Assembly: GCA_021809435.1 (NCBI GenBank)
Contig: JAKBAD010000003.1
Span: 62,001 to 126,000 of the forward strand
Origin: Pseudomonadota bacterium
Lineage (GTDB): Bacteria > Pseudomonadota > Alphaproteobacteria > Acetobacterales > Acetobacteraceae
Direction: 5' to 3'
DNA length: 64,000 bases
A model generated the notes under the pieces. It was not told the DNA's origin and ran no database searches. It worked only from the letters and a program-made list of their open reading frames with translations. Position numbers and translations under genes: made by a program. Below are positions 52,987 through 63,822 of this stretch, piece by piece. Position 1 is the stretch's first letter; the number at the start of each line of letters is the position of its first letter.

Positions 52987-55704
52987 ATGCCGGTGACGTT
53001 TTCCGCCGAGGATTTTGACCGGGTTTTTGACGCGACGGTGGTACGCCGGGCGCAGAGCCTGATGGCGCTCGGATTTGTCAAAGACGTCACGCTCAAGGGC
53101 GATACCATTGACGGTGTGGTTGAGGATATGGATGGCACGCGCCGCACCACCACCATCACGCCCGAACGGAAAGGCAGTCGGATTTCGTTCGCCGAGCGCG
53201 AATGCACCTGCGGCGAGCGCGGCTGCCGGCATCTGGCCGCCACCGCGCTGGCGGCGCTGGCCAAATTTCCCGAGCTGCGCAAGCAGGCGCCCAAGCAGCT
53301 GATCGATACCATCATTCCCGCCCGCGAGCGCCCGCCGGCGGCGCAGGCGCCGCGTGTGCGCCAGACCGGCCGGCGCCCCAAGGCCGCCAATATCGCGCCG
53401 CTGGCCATGCCCGAGGCGCCCGAGGCCGGCGCCATGGTGCTGGACCGCAAGGCCGTGCCGCTGCTGCGCCTGCGCCGGTTGCAGGGGCCTGATGAGTTCA
53501 ACCGCAGCCGCATGATCGACGTGCTGACGCTCGATTTTGACTATGGCGGCGTGCGGGTGGATGGCGCGGACGAGGCGCAATTCATCCGCGTGCGCTCGGG
53601 CGGGCAGATCGCGTTCATCCGCCGCGATCCGGCGGCCGAGGCCGAGGCGCTGGACCTGCTGCGCCCGGACGGGTTTGTGCAGATGCGCGTGGCGGATGGC
53701 AAATCGGCCCGTGGTCAGCGCGTGCTGGTGTTTCGCGGGCCCGAGGCGGCGGCTAAATGGCACCATTTTGTCGCCGTGCGGGTGCCCGAGCTCACCGCGC
53801 TGGGCTGGCAGAGCCATATAGATGCCAATTTTGGCCCGCAGCTGGCCGAGAATGTCGGCAATATCGATGTCACGGTCGAGGATGGCGAGGCGGGCACGTT
53901 CTCGCTCGAATTTGGCGTGGAGATTGACGGCGAGCGCCACCCGCTGCTGCCGATTTTGGAGAATTTGCTGGCCAAGGGCGGCATCGAGGCGGCGCAGATC
54001 GTGGAGGGTGAGATTATCACCAGCCTCGAGGATGGCCGGGTGATCAAGCTGCCGGCCGAGCGCATCAAGCGCCTGCTGGCCGTGATGGGCGATTTGATCG
54101 AGGCGGCGGGACGCACGGCTGACAAGAACCTGGTGCTGCCCGTGGGCGCGGCGGCGACGGTGCTTGAGCTTGAGGATGTGCTCACCACCTCGTGGCAGAA
54201 TGCCGCCGATATCGAGGCCTATGTCGAGCGGTTCCGGGGCGAGCCCGATATTATCCCGGTCATTGTGCCGCCGGAGTTCAAGGGCAGTTTGCGCCCCTAT
54301 CAGCAATATGGCGTGGATTGGCTGCAGCATCTGGCCAGCCATGGGCTGGGCGGGTTCTTGGCCGATGATATGGGCCTGGGCAAAACCGCCCAGACCATCG
54401 CCCATATTTGCGTGGAGCATGGCGAGGGGCGGCTGACCTCGCCGGCGCTGATTGTGGTGCCGACCTCGCTGATCGCCAACTGGACCGCCGAATTGGCCAA
54501 GTTCGCGCCGCATTTGAAGGTGGAGGTGCTGCATGGCATCGAACGCCATGAGAAGCGCGAGCAGCTCGACGATGTGAACGTGGTGGTGACCACCTATACG
54601 GTGCTGACCCGCGATATCGAGGCCATGAAGCAGCTGCCCTGGCATCTGGTGGTGCTCGATGAGGCGCAGGCGATCAAATCTCCCGAGGCGCGGGCCACGC
54701 GGGCGGTGTGCATGCTTAAAACCACCAACAAGCTCTGCCTCTCGGGCACGCCGATTGAGAATAATCTCGATGAGCTGTGGTCGCAATTCGCTTTTCTCAT
54801 GCCCGGCCTGCTGGGCGACCGGCGCAGCTTTACCAAGCGCTTCCGCACGCCCATTGAGAAAAACGGCGACCCGCTGGTGCGCGGGCAGCTGGTGGCGCGC
54901 ATTCAGCCCTTTATTTTGCGCCGCACCAAGCAGGAGGTGGCAACCGAGCTGCCGCCCAAGCACACGATTTTGCGCCGCATTACCCTGGCCCCCGACCAGC
55001 GCGAGCTCTATGAAACCATTCGCGGCACGCTCTATGAGACCGTGAGGGAGCAGATGGCCGAGCGGCCGCTGGCGCAGAGCCGGGTGATTGTGCTCGACGC
55101 GCTGCTGAAACTGCGCCAGGCCTGCTGTGACCCCAGGCTGGTGAAAATTGGCGAGAACAAGGGCACGGAAAGCTCGGCCAAGCTCGATGACCTGATGGAG
55201 ATGGTCTCGGAGCTGATTCCCGAAGGCCGGCGCATTCTGGTGTTCTCGCAATTCACCTCGATGCTCGATCTGATCAAACCGAGGCTGCATGAGGCGGGCA
55301 TCGCGTTCGTTGAGCTGCGCGGCGACACGCGCGACCGCGCGACGCCGGTGCAGCGCTTCGAGGCCGGAGAGGTGCCGCTGTTCCTCATTTCGCTCAAAGC
55401 CGGTGGGCGCGGGCTCAACCTGACCTCGGCCGATACGGTCATTCATTATGACCCGTGGTGGAACCCGGCCATCGAGGCCCAGGCCTCCGACCGCGCGCAC
55501 CGTATTGGCCAGACCAAGTCGGTGTTTGTGTATAAGCTGATCGCCACCGACACGGTGGAGGAGCGGATTTTGGAGTTGCAGCAACGCAAGGCCGAACTCG
55601 CCAGCATCGCGTTCGCCGATGGTGCCGGCATGGCGTTCAGCGCCGAGGATATCGACTTCCTGTTCGGCGCCGAGCCGCCGCCTTCGGCCGCGCGCGCGGC
55701 CTGA
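52987..55704 (+). CDS. SNF2-family helicase with an N-terminal SWIM-type zinc finger
   Basis: A 905-residue SWI2/SNF2 ATPase. A SWIM-like finger (RECTCGERGCRHLAATAL, CxC...CxH) is near residue 75. The helicase core starts around residue 430: LRPYQQYGVDWLQ, motif I FLADDMGLGKTAQTIAHI, motif II VVLDEAQAIKSPEA, motif III CLSGTPIENNLDELW, and motifs V/VI (LKAGGRGLNLTSADTVIHYD; ASDRAHRIGQTKSVFVYK). Such proteins translocate on duplex DNA and remodel bound proteins. No methyltransferase or nuclease partner is adjacent, so a defence role is not supported. GGAG lies upstream of the ATG. Confidence 0.92.
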   Translation: MPVTFSAEDFDRVFDATVVRRAQSLMALGFVKDVTLKGDTIDGVVEDMDGTRRTTTITPERKGSRISFAERECTCGERGCRHLAATALAALAKFPELRKQAPKQLIDTIIPARERPPAAQAPRVRQTGRRPKAANIAPLAMPEAPEAGAMVLDRKAVPLLRLRRLQGPDEFNRSRMIDVLTLDFDYGGVRVDGADEAQFIRVRSGGQIAFIRRDPAAEAEALDLLRPDGFVQMRVADGKSARGQRVLVFRGPEAAAKWHHFVAVRVPELTALGWQSHIDANFGPQLAENVGNIDVTVEDGEAGTFSLEFGVEIDGERHPLLPILENLLAKGGIEAAQIVEGEIITSLEDGRVIKLPAERIKRLLAVMGDLIEAAGRTADKNLVLPVGAAATVLELEDVLTTSWQNAADIEAYVERFRGEPDIIPVIVPPEFKGSLRPYQQYGVDWLQHLASHGLGGFLADDMGLGKTAQTIAHICVEHGEGRLTSPALIVVPTSLIANWTAELAKFAPHLKVEVLHGIERHEKREQLDDVNVVVTTYTVLTRDIEAMKQLPWHLVVLDEAQAIKSPEARATRAVCMLKTTNKLCLSGTPIENNLDELWSQFAFLMPGLLGDRRSFTKRFRTPIEKNGDPLVRGQLVARIQPFILRRTKQEVATELPPKHTILRRITLAPDQRELYETIRGTLYETVREQMAERPLAQSRVIVLDALLKLRQACCDPRLVKIGENKGTESSAKLDDLMEMVSELIPEGRRILVFSQFTSMLDLIKPRLHEAGIAFVELRGDTRDRATPVQRFEAGEVPLFLISLKAGGRGLNLTSADTVIHYDPWWNPAIEAQASDRAHRIGQTKSVFVYKLIATDTVEERILELQQRKAELASIAFADGAGMAFSAEDIDFLFGAEPPPSAARAA

Positions 55705-55711
55705 GTGTGAA

Positions 55712-56521
55712 ATGGGTAAAATTGTCTGGCTCGCGTCTTATCCGAAGTCAGGCAACACGTGGTTGCGGGTGTTTTTGCATAATTACATCACGCAACCCGA
55801 CAGCCCGCATTCGATCAACCGGCTGACTGACTTTTCGCTGGCCGAATGCGCGGCCGCGTTGTTTTGCGCGCCCGGTGAGCGGCTGAGCGACGAAGCGGTG
55901 CAAAGCCGCCGCCCGCATGTGCACGAGGAGCTGGCCGCCCTTGGCCCGGAGCTGGTGTTTGTGAAGACCCATAACGCCAATTTGGCCGTGCATGGCACGG
56001 CGCTGGTGACGCCCAGCGTGACGGCGGGGGCGGTTTATGTGGTGCGCGACCCGCGCGATGTGGCGGTTTCTTATGCCGCTTATCTCGGACGCGGGATTGA
56101 TGAGACGATTGAGTTCATGGCCGCGCCGGGAGCGGTGAACGGCACGGATGAGCGGCAGGTGTTCGAGCTGCTCTCCTCCTGGTCGGGGCATGTGCGCTCG
56201 TGGGTGGGCGGCCGCCAGCGCCTGCTGGTGCGCTATGAGGATTTGGTGGCCGAGCCCGAGCGCTATTTCGCCCGCATCATCCGCTATTTGGGCACGGGCG
56301 AGGTGGACCGGGCGCGGCTGGCGAGGGCCATTGAGTTTTCGAGCTTCAAGGAACTGGCCGGGCAGGAGGCGCGCGAGGGGTATGCGGCCAGTGGCGGGCG
56401 GGAGAAATTCTTCCGTGCGGGGCGCGCCGGTGGCTGGCGCGAGGTGCTGAGCCCCGCCCAGGCGGCGCGGATTGAGCGCGACCATGGGGAGGTGATGCGC
56501 GGGCTGGGCTATGCGGAATAG
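55712..56521 (+). CDS. Sulfotransferase-domain protein
   Basis: A 269-residue PAPS-dependent sulfotransferase. The 5'-phosphosulfate loop is at the N-terminus (WLASYPKSGNTWLRVFLHNY), the 3'-phosphate-binding strand in AVYVVRDPRDVAVSYAAYLG, and LLVRYEDLVAEPERYFARII and the late EKFFRAGRAGGWREVLS segment (RxGxxGxW) are also typical. The start at 55712 follows the helicase stop by 7 bp. Possible acceptors include envelope sugars or lipids, but nothing nearby tells which. Confidence 0.88.
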   Translation: MGKIVWLASYPKSGNTWLRVFLHNYITQPDSPHSINRLTDFSLAECAAALFCAPGERLSDEAVQSRRPHVHEELAALGPELVFVKTHNANLAVHGTALVTPSVTAGAVYVVRDPRDVAVSYAAYLGRGIDETIEFMAAPGAVNGTDERQVFELLSSWSGHVRSWVGGRQRLLVRYEDLVAEPERYFARIIRYLGTGEVDRARLARAIEFSSFKELAGQEAREGYAASGGREKFFRAGRAGGWREVLSPAQAARIERDHGEVMRGLGYAE

Positions 56522-56619
56522 CGTGTGAATTTTGCCCTGTTCCAGATTGGATCACCCTTCCGGGGGACAAAGATAATTGGCATAGTTGAGGGGACACATA
56601 ATCATAAAGGAGGGACTTA

Positions 56620-58554
<1,935 letters not shown>

Positions 58555-58581
58555 CCTAAAAAGCAAAAATTTTTGCGGAGT

Positions 58582-58611
58582 GTGGGGGGCTTTTTTTAAA
58601 AAGCCCCCCAC
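58582..58611. terminator. Bidirectional terminator after acs
   Basis: GTGGGGGGCTTTTT / AAAAAGCCCCCCAC forms a 14-bp stem with a 2-nt centre, followed by TTCTTTTT. Its form and its upstream AT-rich palindrome (AAAAATTTTT) repeat those at 16158-16209. Confidence 0.88.
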
Positions 58612-58777
58612 TTCTTTTTGGTTTACGCTTGACCTTGACCCCGATTGCCCCGATAGCGATCACAGGTGCGTCCTGCGCCTGTTTGCCCGCGCGCCCGCGC
58701 GCTCGCGGGTGGTTTGAAAATTCCCTTTGTTGCATCCCGCGTGGCCCTGGGGCCGCGCAACACGGATTCTCGCGCCC

Positions 58778-60052
58778 ATGCATCTTGCCGAACTCAAAGC
58801 CAAAACCCCCACCGACCTGCTCGCCCTGGCCGAGGAGCTGGAGATCGAGAATGCCTCGTCTTTGCGCAAGCAGGACATGATGTTCGCGATTTTAAAAGCC
58901 TGGGCAGAAAATGACCAAGCCATTCATGGCGATGGCACGCTGGAGATCCTGCCCGACGGGTTTGGGTTTTTGCGCAACCCCGAGGCCAATTTTCTGCCGG
59001 GGCCCGAGGATATTTACGTCTCCCCCGCGCAGGTGCGCCGTTATGGCTTGCGCACCGGCGACACGGTGGATGGCGAGATCAGAGCGCCCAAGGATGGCGA
59101 GCGCTATTTCTCGCTGGTCAAGGTCGACAAGATTAATTTCGAGAACCCCGAGGCGGTGAAGCACCGCATCAATTTCGACAACCTCACGCCGCTCTATCCC
59201 ACCGCGCGGCTGAAGATGGAAGTTGAGGTTGCCGAGCCCACGGTTAAGGGCATGCAAAAGGATTATACCTCGCGGGTCATCGACCTGGTGGCGCCGATTG
59301 GCAAGGGCCAGCGCGCGCTGGTGGTGGCGCCGCCGCGCACGGGCAAGACCGTGATGCTGCAAAATATCGCCGCCTCGATCACCGCCAACCATCCGGAAGT
59401 GTTTCTGATGGTGCTGCTGATTGACGAACGGCCCGAGGAGGTGACCGATATGTCGCGCTCGGTGCGCGGCGAGGTCGTGGCCTCGACCTTCGACGAACCC
59501 GCCACCCGCCATGTGCAGGTGACCGAAATGGTGCTGGAAAAGGCCAAGCGGCTGGTCGAGCATAAGCGCGACGTGGTGATTTTGCTCGACAGCATCACCC
59601 GCCTGGCACGCGCCTACAACACGGTTGTGCCGTCGTCGGGCAAGGTGCTGACGGGCGGCGTGGACGCCAATGCCCTGCAGCGCCCCAAGCGGTTTTTTGG
59701 CGCGGCGCGCAATATCGAGGAGGGCGGTTCGCTCACCATCATTGCCACCGCGCTGATCGATACTGGCTCGCGCATGGATGAGGTGATTTTCGAGGAGTTC
59801 AAGGGCACGGGTAATTCCGAGCTCATTCTCGACCGCAAGCTCTCGGATAAGCGTACCTTCCCGGCCATTGACATCACCAAATCTGGCACGCGCAAGGAAG
59901 AGCTGCTGGTGGAGAAATCGGTGTTGTCGAAGATGTGGGTGCTGCGCCGCATCCTCAACCCCATGGGCACCACCGATGCCATGGAATTCCTGCTTGATAA
60001 GCTCAAATATTCGAAGACCAATAATGATTTCTTCGATGCGATGAACACCTGA
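58778..60052 (+). CDS. rho: Transcription termination factor Rho
   Basis: A 424-residue hexameric RNA-dependent ATPase that ends transcription of untranslated RNA. The N-terminal Rho-N helix bundle ([20 protein letters not shown]), the cold-shock-like RNA-binding domain ([20 protein letters not shown]), Walker A in [20 protein letters not shown], Walker [21 protein letters not shown] and the R-loop are all intact. ATG at 58778; in-frame upstream codons from 58727 lack support. It lies between the acs terminator and the flagellar genes. Confidence 0.97.
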   Translation: MHLAELKAKTPTDLLALAEELEIENASSLRKQDMMFAILKAWAENDQAIHGDGTLEILPDGFGFLRNPEANFLPGPEDIYVSPAQVRRYGLRTGDTVDGEIRAPKDGERYFSLVKVDKINFENPEAVKHRINFDNLTPLYPTARLKMEVEVAEPTVKGMQKDYTSRVIDLVAPIGKGQRALVVAPPRTGKTVMLQNIAASITANHPEVFLMVLLIDERPEEVTDMSRSVRGEVVASTFDEPATRHVQVTEMVLEKAKRLVEHKRDVVILLDSITRLARAYNTVVPSSGKVLTGGVDANALQRPKRFFGAARNIEEGGSLTIIATALIDTGSRMDEVIFEEFKGTGNSELILDRKLSDKRTFPAIDITKSGTRKEELLVEKSVLSKMWVLRRILNPMGTTDAMEFLLDKLKYSKTNNDFFDAMNT

Positions 60053-60315
60053 TGGAACGCCGGGGGACGGCCAGTGCCGCCCCCCATTTTGCCCCCGCCA
60101 CGGCGGCTGACGGCAAAGCCGAAGAGTTTATTACAGTACGGGCGCGCGATGACAGTGGGGCAAGGAGTGCCCCACAAGACCGGGCCGCTGCCGGGGCTTG
60201 ATTAAAATTCAAGCCTCACACGGGCATTTTTACAGGGCATTAACTCCAGGGTTTTACGAGAAGAGGCGCATGCCTGTGGCGGGCATGTGACCCATTTTCA
60301 TAGAGCTTTGCAGAG

Positions 60316-60663
60316 ATGCTCACGAACATCATCGATTTTTACGGTGCGGCGCTGTCTGTTTTGAATCAGCGGGCGACGCTGATTGCCGATAACATCGCCA
60401 ATGCCGACACGCCGAATTACAAGGCCACGGACGTCTCGTTTGATGACGCGCTGCGCAACCAGCTTGGCGTGACCTCGGCCGATGCAGGGCCGCTCTATCG
60501 CCAAAACGGCGTGGTGGGGCTGAATGGCAATGACGTATCGCTCGACAGCGAACGGTTGGAGGCAACGGAAAACGGCGAGCGCATGGAGGCGACCGTGTCG
60601 TTCATGCGCCAATCGACCTCCGACCTCATCACCGCCTTCCGCCCCAACCCCAGCGGCGCGTGA
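60316..60663 (+). CDS. flgB: Flagellar basal-body rod protein FlgB
   Basis: A 115-residue proximal rod subunit secreted by the flagellar export system. The N-terminal rod-protein motif ALSVLNQRATLIADNIANAD followed by TPNYKATDV is diagnostic (ANNxANxxTPxYK type), and the C-terminal helix MEATVSFMRQSTSDLITAF completes the coiled-coil pair. It is slightly shorter than typical FlgB (about 130 residues). First gene of the flg run, followed by flgC with an overlap or a short gap depending on the flgC start. Confidence 0.93.
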   Translation: MLTNIIDFYGAALSVLNQRATLIADNIANADTPNYKATDVSFDDALRNQLGVTSADAGPLYRQNGVVGLNGNDVSLDSERLEATENGERMEATVSFMRQSTSDLITAFRPNPSGA

Positions 60664-60677
60664 GACGGAGGCGGGTT

Positions 60678-61109
60678 GTGACGGATATTTTCAGCATTAT
60701 CGGCTCGTCGCTCAATGCCCAGAATCAGCGCATGGCGGCGATTGCCTCTAACCTTGCCAACGCCAACTCGATCACCAAACCTGGCCAGCAGCCTTATCGG
60801 GCGCAGGAGGTGGTGTTTTCAGCGGCGCCGGTTGTGGATGGCGAAGGCGGTGGCACGGGAAGTGGCGCCACCGATCTTGGCGTGCAGGTGGCCGCGAATG
60901 TGCAAAGCAATGCACCAGCCGTGCAGACTTATGATCCAGGCTCACCGTATGCCGATAAGCAGGGATACGTTACCGGATCGAACGTCAACCAGGTTGATGA
61001 AATGGTGAACATGATCGACAGTTCGAACTCCTATTCGGCTTCGGTCGCGCTGCTTCAGCAATCGGTAAAAATTGATCAGCAAATTATTTCAGCATTTCAG
61101 GTGGGGTGA
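60678..61109 (+). CDS. flgC: Flagellar basal-body rod protein FlgC
   Basis: A 143-residue proximal rod subunit. The N-terminal motif SLNAQNQRMAAIASNLANAN and the C-terminal VNQVDEMVNMIDSSNSYSAS are characteristic of FlgC. The GTG at 60678 with GGAGG at about 60667-60671 is the best start; a GTG at 60660 would overlap the flgB stop but has no site. It overlaps flgD by a base or more. Together with FlgB it builds the rod nearest the MS ring. Confidence 0.92.
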   Translation: MTDIFSIIGSSLNAQNQRMAAIASNLANANSITKPGQQPYRAQEVVFSAAPVVDGEGGGTGSGATDLGVQVAANVQSNAPAVQTYDPGSPYADKQGYVTGSNVNQVDEMVNMIDSSNSYSASVALLQQSVKIDQQIISAFQVG

Positions 61110-61795
61110 TGACCAGTATTTTAGCGCCAAGCTCCGCCACCGCGGCGGTTAATTCTCAGTCGGTTGCGGCCTCGACTACGGCAAGCACCACGTCCTCCTC
61201 CGGGTCCGGCGCCAGTATCAGCCAGACCGATTTTTTGAAACTGCTCACGGCTCAGCTGCAATATCAGAGTCCCACCAATCCGGCTGATCCCACGCAGTTA
61301 GCTTCGGAATTCGCCGCTATTTCGACCGTGCAGGGCATAAATTCGCTCAATTCAAAGGTTGCCGGGATTACGACCAGTACCGGCGCCGCGCAAATGGCGC
61401 AGGCGGCTTCGCTGGTTGGTAAAAAGGTCGCCGTGACCGGCGATGTACTCACCACCAATGCCAACGGTTCGGCCCAGGGGGCGTTTGTGCTGGCGGCGCC
61501 GGCGGCCAGCACAAACGTAACGGTTTTAAACCAAAATGGCACGCTGGCGGGCACTATGTCTTTGGGGCCGCTGCCGGCGGGGCAAAATCAATTCACCTGG
61601 ACCGGCGGCGCGGCGGGATCGAAATATTTATATGATGTCAGCGCCACGTCTTCGTCATCTGGTGCGGTCTCTGTTACGCCCTACACCGTTTACACGGTCA
61701 ATGGCGTCAATCTCTCCGGTTCAACACCAACGCTTAATGTCGCCGGGTCGGCCTCGACCGTGCCTGTTTCGTCAATTCAAACCGTTCTGGACTGA
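61109..61795 (+). CDS. flgD: Flagellar hook-capping protein FlgD
   Basis: A 228-residue hook-assembly scaffold. A Ser/Thr/Ala-rich N-terminus is followed by the FlgD signature ISQTDFLKLLTAQLQYQSPT and NPADPTQLASEFAAISTVQG; the C-terminal half is beta-rich with FlgD Ig-like/tudor folds expected (NQFTWTGGAAG). ATG at 61109 (a GTG one codon earlier is possible) overlaps the flgC stop. The base composition is noticeably less GC-rich than in the metabolic genes. Confidence 0.92.
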   Translation: MTSILAPSSATAAVNSQSVAASTTASTTSSSGSGASISQTDFLKLLTAQLQYQSPTNPADPTQLASEFAAISTVQGINSLNSKVAGITTSTGAAQMAQAASLVGKKVAVTGDVLTTNANGSAQGAFVLAAPAASTNVTVLNQNGTLAGTMSLGPLPAGQNQFTWTGGAAGSKYLYDVSATSSSSGAVSVTPYTVYTVNGVNLSGSTPTLNVAGSASTVPVSSIQTVLD

Positions 61796-61800
61796 TCGTC

Positions 61801-63027
61801 ATGACCCTTCAAACCGCCCTTTCGGGCCTTCTTAGCGCGCAAACAGGTCTCAATACGGTCTCGAATGATCTGGCCAATGCCAGCACCACGGCCTTTAAGA
61901 GCCAGATGGCCCTGTTCGAGGATATGTATCCGTCGAATGTTTCCAATGTGCCTGGCATTGGTGCCACCACGGAAGGGATTTCATCTGACCTGACAGAAGG
62001 GAATTTGACATCCACGGGCAATCCGCTTGACGCGGCCATCCAGGGTTCGGGATATTTTATTGTCAGCAATAATGGCGCGCAGCAATATACGCGCGATGGC
62101 GCCTTTCAGCTCAGTGCCACCGGGCAAATGGAGACGCTGACCGGAAAACCATTGATGGGCTATGCAACAAACTCGAGCGGTGCGCTCAATAGCACGCTGG
62201 GCACCATTACCATCAATACCGGTGCGGTGCCGGCGCAGGCGACCGGAAGTTTGGGTGTGACGCTGAATTTAAATTCCGGCGATAAGCAGATTCCTTCAAC
62301 AACCCCCTTCAACCCGGCTGACTCGACGACATATGACGAAACCACCTCGGTGGTGGCCTATGACTCGCTGGGAAATGCCAACAGGGTGCAGCTATATCTG
62401 GTTCAAAATCAACCCGCCACATCAGGCGCTACGCCGAGCTGGACAGTTTACGCCCAGCCCCTCACGGCATCCGGCACGTCCATTGGTACACCGACAAATC
62501 TCACAACGTTGAATTTCTCAAGCACGGGCACGCTCACGTCGGGCAGTCCAGCGTCATTGGCGGTGAATTGGGGCAATGGCGCGGCGAACTCTAATTTAAG
62601 CTTTAATTTTTCTGGAACATCTTTGGCGGCGCAGAGTTTTGCCGTGGCCGGGTTGACCAATGACGGGTATGCATCGGGATCTTACACGGGCACCTCAATC
62701 AACAGCCAGGGCCAAATTCAATCGACCTATTCAAATGGCCAAACGGTGAGCGCGGGGACGTTGGCGTTGGCGAATTTTCTCAATCCCGAAGGGCTCGCGC
62801 CGGTTACCGGTAATTTGTATAATTCCTCGTCAACATCTGGCCAGGCGGTGGTGAACACCCCGGGCTCTGGGCTGGCGGGCACGCTGTCTGGCGGATATCT
62901 CGAATCATCGAACGCCTCGACATCATCGCTTCTCGTTTCGCTTATTCAATATCAGCAGGCCTATCAAGCCAATACGTCCGTTATCCAGACGGAACAGCAA
63001 GATAGCACGCGCCTGTCGCAAATCTGA
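61801..63027 (+). CDS. flgE: Flagellar hook protein FlgE
   Basis: A 408-residue hook subunit. The N-terminal MTLQTALSGLLSAQTGLNTV with SNDLANASTTAFKSQMALFE, the GYFIVSNNGAQQYTRDGAF core, and the C-terminal LLVSLIQYQQAYQANTSVIQ match hook/basal-body proteins; the order after flgD and the length identify FlgE. The variable middle domain is Ser/Thr/Asn-rich. It abuts flgF directly (last base shared). Confidence 0.93.
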   Translation: MTLQTALSGLLSAQTGLNTVSNDLANASTTAFKSQMALFEDMYPSNVSNVPGIGATTEGISSDLTEGNLTSTGNPLDAAIQGSGYFIVSNNGAQQYTRDGAFQLSATGQMETLTGKPLMGYATNSSGALNSTLGTITINTGAVPAQATGSLGVTLNLNSGDKQIPSTTPFNPADSTTYDETTSVVAYDSLGNANRVQLYLVQNQPATSGATPSWTVYAQPLTASGTSIGTPTNLTTLNFSSTGTLTSGSPASLAVNWGNGAANSNLSFNFSGTSLAAQSFAVAGLTNDGYASGSYTGTSINSQGQIQSTYSNGQTVSAGTLALANFLNPEGLAPVTGNLYNSSSTSGQAVVNTPGSGLAGTLSGGYLESSNASTSSLLVSLIQYQQAYQANTSVIQTEQQDSTRLSQI

Positions 63028-63770
63028 TGCAGAGCGACAGCTTATATACCGGCATGGCCGGATTGCAGGCGATTCGGGCGCGTATGCAGGCATTGTCGAG
63101 CAATATCGCCAATACCAACACACCTGGTTATGCCGCCGTGCAAGCAATTTCGGATACCGCCTATTACCAAGGCAGCAACGCCCCGGTTGGAGGAGATGTG
63201 CTGGTGAGTACCCCGGGGCCAGATTTGAGGCAGGGCGCGCTCAATCGCACGGGGGATCCTCTGGATGTTGGGCTTGGTGGCGATGCCTGGTTACAGGTGC
63301 AAACGGCAAACGGCATGGCCGTGACACGTAATGGGCAATTGCAAATCTCTGCGGCGGGACTATTGACCGATGCCGGCGGCAACCCTGTGTTGGGTGTTGG
63401 CGGACAGCCCATTAGTCTGCCGCAGCTGACGAACGTTACCATTGCCCAAGATGGTACGATTTCAGGCGTACCTGCTTCGGCGCCGGGCGGGAAGGTGCAG
63501 ACTTACGGCCAGATTGCTCTTGTCAGCGCACAAAATGTTACTCTAACCCCCCTCTCTGGTAGCCTTTATACGCCGCCATCAGGAACAACATTGCCGGCTT
63601 CTCAGAATGGCTCTCTGCATCAGGGATATTTGAATGACTCGAATGTAGATCCGACAATGGCAATGATGAGCATGATTAATGATAGCCGTGATTATCAACT
63701 ACAGACGGAGTTGATGAAGAGCCAGAGCGCGGCCTCGAGAGATATGAATAATATTCTTAGCCAGGCTTGA
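63027..63770 (+). CDS. flgF: Flagellar basal-body rod protein FlgF
   Basis: A 247-residue distal rod protein. The N-terminal SLYTGMAGLQAIRARMQALS with SNIANTNTPGYAAVQAISD and the C-terminal DPTMAMMSMINDSRDYQLQT (FlgF/FlgG C-terminal pattern) are clear. The segment GDPLDVGLGGDAWLQVQTAN is typical of FlgF. It sits between flgE and flgG. The start overlaps the flgE stop by one base. Confidence 0.9.
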   Translation: MQSDSLYTGMAGLQAIRARMQALSSNIANTNTPGYAAVQAISDTAYYQGSNAPVGGDVLVSTPGPDLRQGALNRTGDPLDVGLGGDAWLQVQTANGMAVTRNGQLQISAAGLLTDAGGNPVLGVGGQPISLPQLTNVTIAQDGTISGVPASAPGGKVQTYGQIALVSAQNVTLTPLSGSLYTPPSGTTLPASQNGSLHQGYLNDSNVDPTMAMMSMINDSRDYQLQTELMKSQSAASRDMNNILSQA

Positions 63771-63822
63771 TGTTTTGATGCTGATCTCTGGCATGATTTG
63801 TGAAATTGGAAGGTAGCCGAAG

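Noticed and set aside
52315-55584. A 1089-codon minus-strand frame opposite nadE and the SNF2 helicase
   Set aside because: Antisense shadow of two genes with intact catalytic motifs; composition is His/Leu/Arg-rich without domains.
52987-55704. Possible DISARM-like or other defence function for the SNF2 helicase
   Set aside because: No DUF1998, phospholipase D, methyltransferase or nuclease partner is adjacent; flanks are nadE and a sulfotransferase.
60053-60315. Possible sigma54 or sigma28 promoter before flgB
   Set aside because: No good TGGCAC-N5-TTGC or TAAA-N15-GCCGATAA match could be found; only a CATGCC/GGCATG inverted repeat at about 60269-60287 stands out.
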